NCBI GenBank assembly: GCA_028284395.1
Contig: JANQRV010000245.1
Coordinates: forward strand, 1 to 48,001
Length of the DNA stretch: 48,001 nucleotides
Direction of reading: 5' to 3'
DNA from: Saprospiraceae bacterium
Lineage (GTDB): Bacteria; Bacteroidota; Bacteroidia; Chitinophagales; Saprospiraceae
Part shown: in pieces, positions 9,082 to 19,687 of the stretch
How positions within the stretch are numbered: position 1 is the stretch's first letter
How the letters are laid out: each line of letters opens with the position of its first letter
Notes under the pieces: model-generated
Seen by the model: only the letters and a program-made list of their open reading frames with translations
What the model was told of the DNA's origin: nothing
Database searches by the model: none
Program-made: the position numbers and the translations under genes

Positions 9082-10116
9082 ATGTTGAATCGTATTTTCC
9101 TTTTTTTTCTCCTTGCTATTTTAATAGCTGCATGCAATTCTGATGAAACCAGTGGCGATAAGCAAAAGACCAAAGAGAAACAAATGAATGCACCAGTTGC
9201 CGTTCCTAAATTCGAAAGAGACTCTGCCTATAGTTATGTAGCTAAGCAAGTTGCTTTTGGCCCTCGTAACCCAAACTCAGCTGGCCACGATGCTTGCCGT
9301 GAATGGTTGGTAAAAACCTTTAAGAGATTCGGTGCAAAAGTTATTGAGCAAAAATTTCAAGACGAAGCTTATACCGGCGAACAACTGAATGGGACGAATA
9401 TTATTGCTCAATATAATCCGGAATCAACCAATCGGATTCTATTGGCTGCTCATTGGGATACCAGACCCATGGCAGACTCTCCACTAAGTGTGTCTAGGCA
9501 CAACGAACCCATCCTGGGAGCAGATGATGGTGGAAGTGGAGTAGCGGTCTTACTGGAAGTTGCCAGAAATCTTCAAAATATTCCGATTGACCTAGGAGTA
9601 GATATCATTTTGTTTGATATGGAAGATTATGGAGACAGTAGAGAAGGTGGCACGGAAGAGGAAAAGAAGGCAGCCGAAGACAGTTTTTGCCTTGGATCGC
9701 AGTATTGGTCTGAAAATCAACATGCCAGTGGGTTTAAATATGGCATTCTCCTGGACATGGTTGGAGCCAAAAATGCTCGTTTCCCTAAAGAAGGGTGGTC
9801 GATGAGGTTTGCTCGCCCTCTGGTCGAAAAGGTATGGGAGCTCGCTGAAAGAATGGGATACGGCAACTATTTTGCGAATGTACAGCTAGAAGGTGGCGGT
9901 GGGCTTATAGATGATCACTATTATGTGAATACGATGGCTAAAATACCTATGATAGACATCATTAATCTGCCTCCTAACCCCAGGAATAAGAGTTTTGGCG
10001 ACCATTGGCATACACATAATGACAATATGGAAGTGATCAATAAACGAACCTTAGGGGCAGTTGGTCAAGTTTTGCTAGCGGTCATCATCCGACAAGCTAA
10101 CGGAAACTTTTTGTAG
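9082..10116 (+). CDS. M28 family peptidase / glutaminyl-peptide cyclotransferase-like lipoprotein
   Basis: I place the start at the ATG at 9082 (344 residues) because it gives a clear lipoprotein signal, MLNRIFLFFLLAILIAAC, with the lipid-acceptor Cys at residue 18. An in-frame ATG inside thiL (8983) would bury this signal. The catalytic domain has LLAAHWDTRPMA (zinc His), LGADDGGSGVAVLLE (bridging Asp), FDMEDYG (acidic residues) and DDHYYVN (C-terminal zinc-ligand region). This arrangement is shared by M28 aminopeptidases and metal-dependent glutaminyl cyclases, and sequence alone does not separate them. It should be anchored in the periplasm or outer membrane. The 3' end overlaps the convergent AsmA-like gene by 20 bp. 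Confidence 0.9.
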   Translation: MLNRIFLFFLLAILIAACNSDETSGDKQKTKEKQMNAPVAVPKFERDSAYSYVAKQVAFGPRNPNSAGHDACREWLVKTFKRFGAKVIEQKFQDEAYTGEQLNGTNIIAQYNPESTNRILLAAHWDTRPMADSPLSVSRHNEPILGADDGGSGVAVLLEVARNLQNIPIDLGVDIILFDMEDYGDSREGGTEEEKKAAEDSFCLGSQYWSENQHASGFKYGILLDMVGAKNARFPKEGWSMRFARPLVEKVWELAERMGYGNYFANVQLEGGGGLIDDHYYVNTMAKIPMIDIINLPPNPRNKSFGDHWHTHNDNMEVINKRTLGAVGQVLLAVIIRQANGNFL

Positions 10117-12712
10117 TATCTCTTTTCTCTTCCTCCCAATCGATGAATTCTTCATCTTCATCAGTTGTTTCTCCTTCGTCATATTCGGGAATGTCTCTCC
10201 ATTCGATGGGCTCTTCCACAAGTTCTACAATGCCAAACTTTTCCTCCAGTGCTAACTGGATTTCACGTTTCTTTCTACTACTGCGCTCGAAATCCTGCTT
10301 GATATCCTTTTTCGCACTTTTGATCTCATATTCATTGATGTCACCATAAATATTGTAATACAAATTGAAGAAGCCTCTTTTCCTAGCCTTAAGAGGTTTT
10401 AATTTTGGGTTATGCCGTTTGAACTTATTGGCTAGAATCTGACCTGCATTGACCTTTATGTTATAATAGATTTCATTATTGTAGGTGTGTTCACCATTGA
10501 TCGTTAAGTTCATTGCATTGCTTTGAATGAACATGACAGGGATGACCAAACGATTACGACGATACTCGAGGAAATTTTGCAAATTTGAGAACTTAATTCT
10601 CATGAGGTCTTGAATTTTTACCACCGATGAAAATTGCTTTAACATCTTGAAGTTATTAAGCTCCCCATTTACAATGCCAATCCCGGCAAGAACTCTCATT
10701 CGATCTTGCATAAAACGGCCTTCTCCATCCCAAAAAGCATCGATGGCGATCTTTGCATTTAGTTTTCCATTTATATTTTTATCGATGAGTACTTCTTGAC
10801 CAAAATTATCGGTTTGTGTAAAGAATTGTCGGGCATTGACTTGGTCACAGATCATTTTGGCAGTAAGCCTGGGCTCGTCCTCAAAGAACACCTGGGCTTC
10901 CAGATTGAGTTCGCCATCCATTGCCATGGCGGATCCGGTGATGTCCATTTCATTATTGATGAATTCGATTTTTCCCGAAAAATCCTTCGCTCTGATCTTG
11001 TTGTAATTAAAGTCGTCGATCACCGCATTGAAACTACCCTTTAGAAAGTCTGTGAACTTTTCCCTTTGCTGGATCCGAGCTTCTTTCATAGAATCAACGG
11101 CAGCAGTTGGAATATCATTGGAAGTAGAATCGATGGCATTTAGTGCAAATAACCGATCAAGGTCGATAGATTTTGCTTTTAGGTCAGCATCAAATTCAAG
11201 TTCCGCCCTTTTGGAGTTGACAGAATCAGCAAAGAAGACCGGAAGCGCATTATACGCTGATCCTCTAAAGGCCAGATCGTTGCCAGCTCCCTTGAAAATC
11301 AAATTGTCGATCTTTAAAAAACTATTATTTAGACTAAAAGAACCGCTTTCAAAAATTAGTTTTTCGCCATTGTAGGTTAGACTTGCATCCAGAAACTCAA
11401 TATCCCCCCTACTCTCTACCTTTGAAAGTCGGCTAGGACTGCGAAGGTCATTTAGTAATCCCTCAATCGATAGATCTTTAACAACTATCTCACCGCTACC
11501 CTTACTTATCTTTTTATTGCCGAGTAGGCCGTAAACGGCCGCCATCGGTATAACGCCATCCAGGGAAAAATCTATGTTTGGCCGATTAAAATTTTCATAA
11601 AGCAGATGTGCCTCTACACGATCTTTACCAAAATACCCTACCAGGTTCTCCAATTCTAATATAGATGTAGAGTTGTCCTGGCGCCTACCATTATCAAATC
11701 GTAAAGACAGCGTCACATCTTCAAAATTCTTTCCGAGTTCAGGTGATCTGATTTCTCCTTTACTCAATTGAATAGCAGCTTTTATGGCGGGCTGGTTTTT
11801 TCCGTCCGTAATCCCTTTAGCAGATCCTTCTACAAGCAAATTTCCACGGCTCTTTAGATTACCTAATCCCTTAATCATTTCATCAGGTAACAATTGCATG
11901 AGTGATGCAATATCGCCACCGTCATTTTTGAATGCTAAATCTAGGTGTGTAGAAACCCCTTGTTGCTCTACGGAGCCATTTAATACAAAGGTATTCTTTC
12001 CAAGGGTCAGGGCGACTTCTTTTAATTCGTAAAGCCCTTTTTCTAGATCTACATCTACTTCGGCTTCGTAAGCTGCATCCTTTCCTACCAGATAATTTTC
12101 GTTACCGACAACAATCTTTTGAGTTAAGAGTTGAGCCTTACTTTTGAGAGAAAACTGGCTGTTTGAGAATGCCCCGGTAAAATTGGCATTATCGACCCAA
12201 AGAATGGCTTCTTGCTCAGATGATCGATCCAAATAAATGACGTCGATATTTTTCAAGATGGCCTTATTCACGCTGACCTCGGTATTACTTTTGTTCTCTT
12301 CAGATTCAGCTGTGTTTGTTTTTGCTATATTGTAATTACCCTCTCCATTACGATCAATTAGCAAGCTTATGGTACCATCGCTCAATGTAACCGAACGTAC
12401 ATCTACCTTTGACCTAATAAGGGGAAACAATCCAAGTTTGACGGATAGTTTTTCTGCTTCTACTAAAGCTTTTCCCTCATTATCCTTTAAAAGGACTTTC
12501 CGCAAATTGGCACTCAAATTAGGAAAGCTTTGAATGAGGCTAAGATCAAATTTTTCCACAACCAACTCCGAATCAATCTGCTTATTCACCTCGGTGACAA
12601 TCCTCTCACCGATCTTATTTCCGAATAAACTGGTAGCTATAATGGAAAGCATTACGACCAACAACATTATTACAGCAAAAAGGATTATAAGTCGTCTGAA
12701 GAATTTTTTCAT
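10097..12712 (-). CDS. AsmA-like protein, large inner-membrane-anchored envelope protein
   Basis: The 871-residue protein has one N-terminal transmembrane segment (LIILFAVIMLLVVMLSIIATSLFG) followed by IVTEVNKQIDSELVVEKFDLSLIQSFPN-type sequence typical of AsmA domains, then a long run of beta-rich segments. An AsmA_2-like C-terminal part (NKNINGKLNAKIAIDAFW, GELNNFKMLKQFSS) follows, and the tail is very acidic. Family knowledge: AsmA/TamB/YhdP-type proteins form hydrophobic grooves that bridge the periplasm and move phospholipid to the outer membrane. The precise role of this paralogue is inference. It is divergent from the thioredoxin-fold gene (about 90 bp between starts). Confidence 0.85.
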   Translation of the reverse strand: MKKFFRRLIILFAVIMLLVVMLSIIATSLFGNKIGERIVTEVNKQIDSELVVEKFDLSLIQSFPNLSANLRKVLLKDNEGKALVEAEKLSVKLGLFPLIRSKVDVRSVTLSDGTISLLIDRNGEGNYNIAKTNTAESEENKSNTEVSVNKAILKNIDVIYLDRSSEQEAILWVDNANFTGAFSNSQFSLKSKAQLLTQKIVVGNENYLVGKDAAYEAEVDVDLEKGLYELKEVALTLGKNTFVLNGSVEQQGVSTHLDLAFKNDGGDIASLMQLLPDEMIKGLGNLKSRGNLLVEGSAKGITDGKNQPAIKAAIQLSKGEIRSPELGKNFEDVTLSLRFDNGRRQDNSTSILELENLVGYFGKDRVEAHLLYENFNRPNIDFSLDGVIPMAAVYGLLGNKKISKGSGEIVVKDLSIEGLLNDLRSPSRLSKVESRGDIEFLDASLTYNGEKLIFESGSFSLNNSFLKIDNLIFKGAGNDLAFRGSAYNALPVFFADSVNSKRAELEFDADLKAKSIDLDRLFALNAIDSTSNDIPTAAVDSMKEARIQQREKFTDFLKGSFNAVIDDFNYNKIRAKDFSGKIEFINNEMDITGSAMAMDGELNLEAQVFFEDEPRLTAKMICDQVNARQFFTQTDNFGQEVLIDKNINGKLNAKIAIDAFWDGEGRFMQDRMRVLAGIGIVNGELNNFKMLKQFSSVVKIQDLMRIKFSNLQNFLEYRRNRLVIPVMFIQSNAMNLTINGEHTYNNEIYYNIKVNAGQILANKFKRHNPKLKPLKARKRGFFNLYYNIYGDINEYEIKSAKKDIKQDFERSSRKKREIQLALEEKFGIVELVEEPIEWRDIPEYDEGETTDEDEEFIDWEEEKRDTTKSFR

Positions 12713-12802
12713 TTTTTATGGCGTTGTACAAGAGGTTCAGAAATTGAACCAAATAAAGACGAAATTTATTATTAATAATGGTCTCAATTTAAAATTTTGA
12801 GT

Positions 12803-13972
12803 ATGAGAAAATATATTCTACTGACCTTTTTCTTGGCCTATATGTCATCGGTTTTTGCTCAAGCAGATGGGATGTCTTTCACGAACGGAAATTGGGGTGA
12901 AATACTGGCAATTGCTCAAAAAGAAAATAAGATTATTTTTTTGGATGCTTATACTTCTTGGTGTGGCCCTTGTAAATTGATGGCCAGAGAGGTTTTTCCC
13001 CGGAAAGAAGTGGGCGATTTTTACAATGCCAATTTTATCAATGTACAGATTGATATGGAAAAGGGAGAGGGACTGGAATTAGCAAGAAAATACAATGTAG
13101 CGGCTTATCCAACCTTGCTATACATTGCTGCTAGCGGAACTCTTTTGCATCGAGCAGTGGGTTTTCTTCAGGCAGAGCAACTCATTGAAATGGGAGAAAA
13201 CGCGCTCAATCCTGAAAAACGTTTTTCAGCGATGGATGAGCGGTTTAGAAACGGGGATCGCGATCCCCGTTTTTTGAAAGATTATTTATATGCTAGTTAC
13301 CAAGCAATGCATGGGAACCACGGAGAGGTAGCCGATGTCTATATGGAAACCCAGGATAAATGGGATACACCAGAGAATTTGGAAATTATATTCTTGTTTG
13401 CGGATAAGGCACATGGCAAGTTGTTTGACTATCTGCTTGAAAACAAGGCCTTGTTTGAAAAAACCTTTAACAAAGAGGTAATGCTCCGAAAGATTCAGGG
13501 TTTAATCCTAACCGATGCTTTCAAAGATAAAACCAAAACTGAAGATGAATCCATTGAAGAAGTAGCTCGGCTGTACCGGAAAGCTTTTCCGGATGTAGCA
13601 CCTAAACTGACCGCTAATTTTAAGATGAACTATTACCAACAATTGGGTAATTTAAAGAAATTTGCCGACACTGCCGTTGAGTTTTATGATGCATACTCTT
13701 CCGATGACTATTTGGAATTAAATAACGTGGCCTGGACTTTTTATGAGGCTATTGATGATAAAGAGATGTTAAAGAAAGCCTTAGGTTGGGCACGAAAATC
13801 TGTAAAATTGAAAGGGCAGTATTTCAACATGGATACAGTGGCCGCATTATATCATAAGTTGGGCAAAAAAGGAAAAGCCAAAAAAGCAGCCCTGAGGGCC
13901 ATCGCTAGAGGAAAAGAAGATCAAGAAGATGTGAGTGGAACAGAACTTCTACTCAAAGAAATAATGAGATAA
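12803..13972 (+). CDS. Secreted thioredoxin-fold protein with helical C-terminal region
   Basis: The start is the ATG at 12803 (389 residues). The signal peptide is about residues 1-20, ending VFAQ. A thioredoxin domain of the DsbD-gamma/DUF255 kind follows, with the CGPC redox pair at Cys54 and Cys57 in SWCGPCKLM and the cis-Pro in AAYPTLLY. Residues from about 150 to the end are helical and TPR-like (NNVAWTFYEA, AVAALYHKLGKKGKAKKAALRAI type repeats). It is expected to reduce or isomerise disulfides in the periplasm, and the helical part may bind a partner. The coding sequence contains unusual perfect palindromes at 13212-13272. Confidence 0.85.
   Translation: MRKYILLTFFLAYMSSVFAQADGMSFTNGNWGEILAIAQKENKIIFLDAYTSWCGPCKLMAREVFPRKEVGDFYNANFINVQIDMEKGEGLELARKYNVAAYPTLLYIAASGTLLHRAVGFLQAEQLIEMGENALNPEKRFSAMDERFRNGDRDPRFLKDYLYASYQAMHGNHGEVADVYMETQDKWDTPENLEIIFLFADKAHGKLFDYLLENKALFEKTFNKEVMLRKIQGLILTDAFKDKTKTEDESIEEVARLYRKAFPDVAPKLTANFKMNYYQQLGNLKKFADTAVEFYDAYSSDDYLELNNVAWTFYEAIDDKEMLKKALGWARKSVKLKGQYFNMDTVAALYHKLGKKGKAKKAALRAIARGKEDQEDVSGTELLLKEIMR
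13212..13229. repeat. 18-base perfect palindrome inside the thioredoxin-fold gene
   Basis: The arms CTGAAAAAC and GTTTTTCAG meet without a gap. It lies 20 bp before a second, 24-base palindrome in the same gene. Confidence 0.8.
13249..13275 (+). terminator. Terminator-like 24-base palindrome with T6 tract inside a coding sequence
   Basis: A perfect palindrome at 13249-13272 (arm AAACGGGGATCG) is followed by T's to 13275. As RNA it would form a GC-rich 10-bp stem with a CGCG loop and a U6 run, which is the textbook shape of an intrinsic terminator. It sits in frame, encoding NGDRDPRF, at about residue 150 of the thioredoxin-fold protein, between the redox domain and the helical part. Whether it terminates transcription is not known. 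Confidence 0.45.
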
Positions 13973-13990
13973 AACATAAGAGTAAATAGT

Positions 13991-14027
13991 AAGGCCTTTC
14001 AAAACTTCTGTCGTTTTAAAAGGCCTT
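13991..14027. terminator. Long hairpin between convergent genes, candidate bidirectional terminator
   Basis: AAGGCCTTT (13991-13999) pairs with AAAGGCCTT (14019-14027). Inner arms AAAAC/GTTTT add five more pairs, leaving a 7-base loop. It lies exactly between the stops of the thioredoxin-fold gene and atpC. Neither side has a strong T run. Confidence 0.5.
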
Positions 14028-14051
14028 CACGAAATCTGTTTATATAGATTG

Positions 14052-14363
14052 TTACGCTTGGTTAACGCCCTGTACTAGCAGGGAAATCTCATTCTTTAAT
14101 ACTTCAATGAATCCTTTCTGGATTTTAAACAAATACTCCTTTCCACTTTGCGTTTCCGTTTTGATCGCACCGCTTTCTTCATCATAGACTTCATGTTCAC
14201 CCTCGGCAGTCAAAATCGTGATCACACCTTCATCAAGTGATGATACAATCGGAGCATGATTTTTAAGCACTTGGAATTGGCCCATGGTACCGGGAACTTT
14301 AACAGAAGTAATTTTTCCCTCAAAAATCTTTTTGTCAGGAGTCAATACTGTTATGTGCATCAT
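14052..14363 (-). CDS. atpC: F-type ATP synthase epsilon subunit
   Basis: The protein has about 103 residues from the double ATG at 14363/14360. Upstream in-frame sequence to 14408 overlaps atpD and is not family-like. MHITVLTPDKKIFEGKITSVKVPGTMGQFQVLKNHAPIVS is split here across the conserved beta-sandwich start, with the GxFxVLxxHAP signature visible. The protein is short. It has the N-terminal beta domain but little of the C-terminal helical hairpin that inhibits ATPase activity in E. coli, as is common in Bacteroidota. It sits 28 bp downstream of atpD. Confidence 0.9.
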   Translation of the reverse strand: MMHITVLTPDKKIFEGKITSVKVPGTMGQFQVLKNHAPIVSSLDEGVITILTAEGEHEVYDEESGAIKTETQSGKEYLFKIQKGFIEVLKNEISLLVQGVNQA

Positions 14364-14391
14364 TTCTTGATATTGAGTTGTATGGTGAAAC

Positions 14392-15985
<1,594 letters not shown>

Positions 15986-16167
15986 AAGAAAAGTAGTTTC
16001 AGTTTTTGTAAAAAGTTCCTGACAATCAGTTCTCTTTGGGTAAGAATATTTTCCTTTTGACTCCAGGCGGAAGGAAAAGTGGTAAATGGGAATTCTTGTG
16101 AAATCATCTTTTGATTGACTTGGTGCTTAAGTAATAAAATATCATCATTTGCCAATATGAACCACCT

Positions 16168-17178
16168 GTGTCCCATCCTTCTTTAATTTCAATATTGATG
16201 CCGGTTTTTAATGCAGGGCAATTCTTGAGCTCTTGCTTAGATTCTATTCTGAGACAATCCGATGGAAATTGGGAATTGATTGCCGTTGATGATTACTCAA
16301 CGGATATGAGTTTGTCAACCTTGCGTTCTTATGCCAGTAGAGATCACCGCATTCAAGTGTTGCAAAATACTAATAAGGGGATTGTCCCAGCGCTACGAAA
16401 AGCTTTTACCAATAGCCGCGGAGGCCTGGTCACCAGAATGGATGCAGATGATATGATGGCACCGGAAAAATTGGCTGTACTTCGAAAAATCCTGTCCCGT
16501 TTCGGGCAAGGTCATGTAGCCACAGGGTTGGTCAAGTATTTCTCAGAAGAAGGCCTTGGTGACGGCTATAAGCGGTATGAAAGTTGGTTAAACAAGTTAT
16601 CAAGCAGGGAGGAAAATTATCTGGATATATATCGGGAATGTGTAATTCCTTCGCCCAACTGGATGGTTTTTCGAGATGATTTACGACGGATTGGAGGCTT
16701 CGATGCAGAGGTATACCCGGAGGATTATGACCTTTGCTTCCGTTTCTATAAAGAGGGGCTTCGCGTAAAATCTTCCTTGAAGACATTACACTACTGGAGA
16801 GATCACCATGGAAGAACTTCGCGCAATGATGTTAAATACAGTAATCAAAGCTATTTTGATTTAAAGGTACCGTACTTTCTGGAACTAGAGTTAAATCCCC
16901 TTCAAAATCTGGTTTTATGGGGTGCCGGACGAAAAGGAAAGCGAATTGCAGAACTGTTGGTAGGCAATGGCCAACAATTCAAATGGATATGTAATAATCC
17001 CAGAAAAGTAGATCAGATAATATCAGGTACCAGGTTAGAGCACGTTTCTGTCCTTGATAAGGTGGAAAAAAATCAAGTTATTATTGCGGTCTCGAACCCT
17101 ACTGAACAAAAGAAGATAGAGTCTTATTGCGCCGGCCGCGGGTGGGTGAAAGGTAGCCATTATTTCTTTTTCTGCTAG
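16168..17178 (+). CDS. GT2 family glycosyltransferase with C-terminal Rossmann-like extension
   Basis: The 336-residue protein starts at a GTG. The first in-frame ATG is codon 11, within the conserved ILMPVFNAG strand, so a start there would truncate the fold. The N-terminal 230 residues are a GT-A domain: LMPVFNAGQFLSSCLDSIL, AVDDYSTD, the metal-binding TRMDADDMM and the acceptor-side YPEDYDLCFRF. From about residue 250 there is a separate unit with NLVLWGAGRKGKRIAELL and IIAVSNPTEQ, resembling a nucleotide-binding Rossmann start (GxGxxG-like). The enzyme should transfer a sugar from a nucleotide sugar to an envelope glycan. No polysaccharide operon surrounds it. The divergent spacing from atpD is about 260 bp. 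Confidence 0.85.
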   Translation: MSHPSLISILMPVFNAGQFLSSCLDSILRQSDGNWELIAVDDYSTDMSLSTLRSYASRDHRIQVLQNTNKGIVPALRKAFTNSRGGLVTRMDADDMMAPEKLAVLRKILSRFGQGHVATGLVKYFSEEGLGDGYKRYESWLNKLSSREENYLDIYRECVIPSPNWMVFRDDLRRIGGFDAEVYPEDYDLCFRFYKEGLRVKSSLKTLHYWRDHHGRTSRNDVKYSNQSYFDLKVPYFLELELNPLQNLVLWGAGRKGKRIAELLVGNGQQFKWICNNPRKVDQIISGTRLEHVSVLDKVEKNQVIIAVSNPTEQKKIESYCAGRGWVKGSHYFFFC

Positions 17179-17187
17179 ATGGCGAAT

Positions 17188-18090
17188 CTAGTGAAATCTC
17201 ATGCGAATATAGTCGTAAATTCTACTTACTTTAAGGTGAGTTGTCGACGGACCCGTACGTACATAGAAGGCGTCGTCGTATTTTTCCTTCACATAGGCAG
17301 GTAAGGTAGCTGCATCGCAGTCAATCCGAAGCACGTGTTCTTTGTCAATTTGTTCGATTTCAAATTTTAAAAACTCAATATAAAGCGGTCCTATGTACTC
17401 CTTAACCAATCTCGTTAAATGAAGTAACATTTTATCGTAATTTTCGAATCTGTCTTGGCCAATTCCTACAATTTCCTTGTCATCTCTTACCCCAATTAGC
17501 AAAGTACCTCCTTTCGTGTTCAAGAAGGCGGCTAGTGCCTTCAAGACTGCATGTTCAATTAATTTATCCTTGTGTTCTTTCTCCATGTTCCAGCGTAGGG
17601 AGGTCTTAAATTCGACAATATCGTTTTCCCCCTGTTCGATTAGTTCCTTGGTGGATATTTGTTCGCGGGATCGCAGATAATTAGTTACCCTGATGGCTAA
17701 GGCCCGGGTAATTTTAAGAGCTGTTTCCGGGCTAATGAACGCTGCATCAAAAAGTTTGTGACCATTAAATGCTAGCAATGTCGAGTTTTCCATAGCCCTT
17801 ATCGTACCCGTTCGAACATTTTCATTGATGACGGCGATTTCGCCGAAAATATCGCCCGGTTTAAACGTTTTGATACGTCCACCTCGAAGGTTTAAAATGA
17901 AAAGTCCTTTTTCTACCAAATAAAAGTACCTTGCCGCATCCTCAATGGAAAAGACCGTTTGATTCACGACGTATTCTTGCCTTTCCATGATGTTAAGCAA
18001 TTCGTCGAGCTCCTGGGTGCTTAGAAAAGGGAAATTATCCTGTGAGCAAATTAACTTTCTGATCGCATCTTCTAAAACCATGCGAAGCAT
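17188..18090 (-). CDS. Cyclic-nucleotide-binding domain fused to Schlafen-type AlbA_2 domain
   Basis: This 300-residue two-domain protein has a cNMP-binding beta barrel at about residues 20-140 (YLVEKGLFILNL, KPGDIFGEIAVINENVRTGTIRA). The phosphate-binding cassette, including the FGE Glu and the Arg, is retained. A short linker leads to an AlbA_2/Schlafen domain at about 155-280 (ENDIVEFKTSLRWN, LKALAAFLNTKGGTLLIGVRDD, FYVRTGPST). Family knowledge: AlbA_2 domains bind nucleic acid, and Schlafen relatives act as RNases or in regulation. There is no HTH, so this is not a classical CRP. A regulated nucleic-acid-binding or RNase role is inference. It starts 45 bp after the stop of the beta-CASP RNase gene on the same strand, so the two are probably co-transcribed. 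Confidence 0.85.
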   Translation of the reverse strand: MLRMVLEDAIRKLICSQDNFPFLSTQELDELLNIMERQEYVVNQTVFSIEDAARYFYLVEKGLFILNLRGGRIKTFKPGDIFGEIAVINENVRTGTIRAMENSTLLAFNGHKLFDAAFISPETALKITRALAIRVTNYLRSREQISTKELIEQGENDIVEFKTSLRWNMEKEHKDKLIEHAVLKALAAFLNTKGGTLLIGVRDDKEIVGIGQDRFENYDKMLLHLTRLVKEYIGPLYIEFLKFEIEQIDKEHVLRIDCDAATLPAYVKEKYDDAFYVRTGPSTTHLKVSRIYDYIRMRFH

Positions 18091-18135
18091 CTTTTGATTC
18101 AGAATGAAGATACTGAACTTTGGTGAGGAAACAAT

Positions 18136-19545
18136 TTAATCCAGAATGAATTCATCTCCCAAATCAGGAATTTGGATATCTTCAAAGCCGTAGGTATTCA
18201 GCAATTGCTTGAATTTCATCTGCTTTTCGTAGGTGCCATGAACTAAAAACAATTTCCTAACGCTTTCCCTCTGGCCTTTTAGAAAGTCCAACATTTCCAG
18301 TTTATCTGCGTGGGCCGAAAAGGAATCCATTACTTCAACTTTGGCATTCACAGATTTCCATCGACCAAATAACTTAATTTTATCCACACCATTGCGAAGC
18401 ATGCCACCTGGTGTGTTGGGAGAACAATAGCCCACGATCAAGATTGCATTTCGATCCTCTTCGATGCAGTGAAAAAGGTGATGTTTGACTCTCCCTGCAT
18501 TCATCATTCCGGAAGAGCTGATGATGATACATGGTTCATCAGACGTGTTCAATTCTTTTGATCTTTCTCTTTTTTTGATGTAGGAAAGGCTGTTGAATCC
18601 GAAAGGGTTGTCGTCGATTAAAAGGTATTCATTTAGTTCGTTGTCGAAGCACTCCGGATGGGTCCCAAAGATAGTAGTTGCATTTACCGCCAAAGGACTA
18701 TCAACATAGACGGGAACTTTGGGGAGGAGACCCTCCGTTTCTAATTGATCGAGCAGATAAACAAGCTCCTGTGTACGACCAATGCTAAAGGCGGGAATTA
18801 ATAACTTGCCTTTGCGCTCAATACAGGTCCGTTTAATGATCTCTAGGAATCGTGTCTTTTCACTTGGGGCAGCAGTGTGAACCCGATCGCCGTAAGTGGA
18901 TTCACAAATCAGGTAATCCACTGTAGGCATTGGCACTGGATCACGCAAGATGGGTCTGGCCGGTCTTCCGATGTCTCCCGAAAATCCAAACATGATTTCT
19001 TTATTTCCTTCTTGGATCTTCAAAGTAATACTGGCACTTCCCAGAATGTGTCCGGCGTCCGTAAAAAAACACTGTACTTTGCTATGATCAATTTCAAACC
19101 ATCGATTGTAGCTACAACCTGTAAATTGATTCAAGGTTGATTTTACATCCGTTCGACCGTACAAAGCCTCTCGATATTCTTCCCGGTTTTGCTTTTCTTT
19201 TAGCTTCTTCTTATCGTACGCAGCATCTCTTTCCTGAATTTTTGCACTGTCCAACAGCATTATTGCACAGAGAGAGCGGGTAGCATGTGTACAGTATATT
19301 GGTCCTTTGAAGCCGTCCTTCACTAGTTTGGGCAGCCTTCCAGTATGATCTATGTGTGCATGAGAGAGGATCACACAATCCAATTTCGACGGATCAAAAA
19401 GCCAGTTTTCATTGAAGTTTTTCATTTCCTCAGCCCTACCCTGATATAATCCACAGTCCAATAGAATCGTATACCCGTCGTCTAATGTAATCAGGTGGGC
19501 GCTACCAGTAATCTCTTGTGCTGCTCCACAAAATTTTATTTTCAT
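18136..19545 (-). CDS. Beta-CASP metallo-beta-lactamase fold ribonuclease (CPSF73/Ysh1-like)
   Basis: The 469-residue protein carries the zinc-binding MBL motifs: LLDCGLYQG, HAHIDHTGRLPKL, TDAGHILGSASI and FSGDIGRP. It also has the beta-CASP motifs A (ICESTYGDR), B (DSPLAVNAT) and C (FSAHADKLEML), with a C-terminal RNA-metabolising part (FLVHGTYEKQMKF). These enzymes cleave or trim RNA in archaea, eukaryotes and many bacteria. There is no signal peptide, so it is cytoplasmic. It is the promoter-proximal gene of a likely pair with the cNMP-AlbA protein. Confidence 0.93.
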   Translation of the reverse strand: MKIKFCGAAQEITGSAHLITLDDGYTILLDCGLYQGRAEEMKNFNENWLFDPSKLDCVILSHAHIDHTGRLPKLVKDGFKGPIYCTHATRSLCAIMLLDSAKIQERDAAYDKKKLKEKQNREEYREALYGRTDVKSTLNQFTGCSYNRWFEIDHSKVQCFFTDAGHILGSASITLKIQEGNKEIMFGFSGDIGRPARPILRDPVPMPTVDYLICESTYGDRVHTAAPSEKTRFLEIIKRTCIERKGKLLIPAFSIGRTQELVYLLDQLETEGLLPKVPVYVDSPLAVNATTIFGTHPECFDNELNEYLLIDDNPFGFNSLSYIKKRERSKELNTSDEPCIIISSSGMMNAGRVKHHLFHCIEEDRNAILIVGYCSPNTPGGMLRNGVDKIKLFGRWKSVNAKVEVMDSFSAHADKLEMLDFLKGQRESVRKLFLVHGTYEKQMKFKQLLNTYGFEDIQIPDLGDEFILD

Positions 19546-19687
19546 CTCTTGTCATATTGTTGAGTAACCTGCGGAAAGGCTGAATTCACAGCTTCAGCTA
19601 CATTGATACTCCAAATGAAATAACAAGATAATTCGATTGTGATTAAAAAGGCTAGATTTTGTTGGTTTAATTCCCCATTACACGGTC

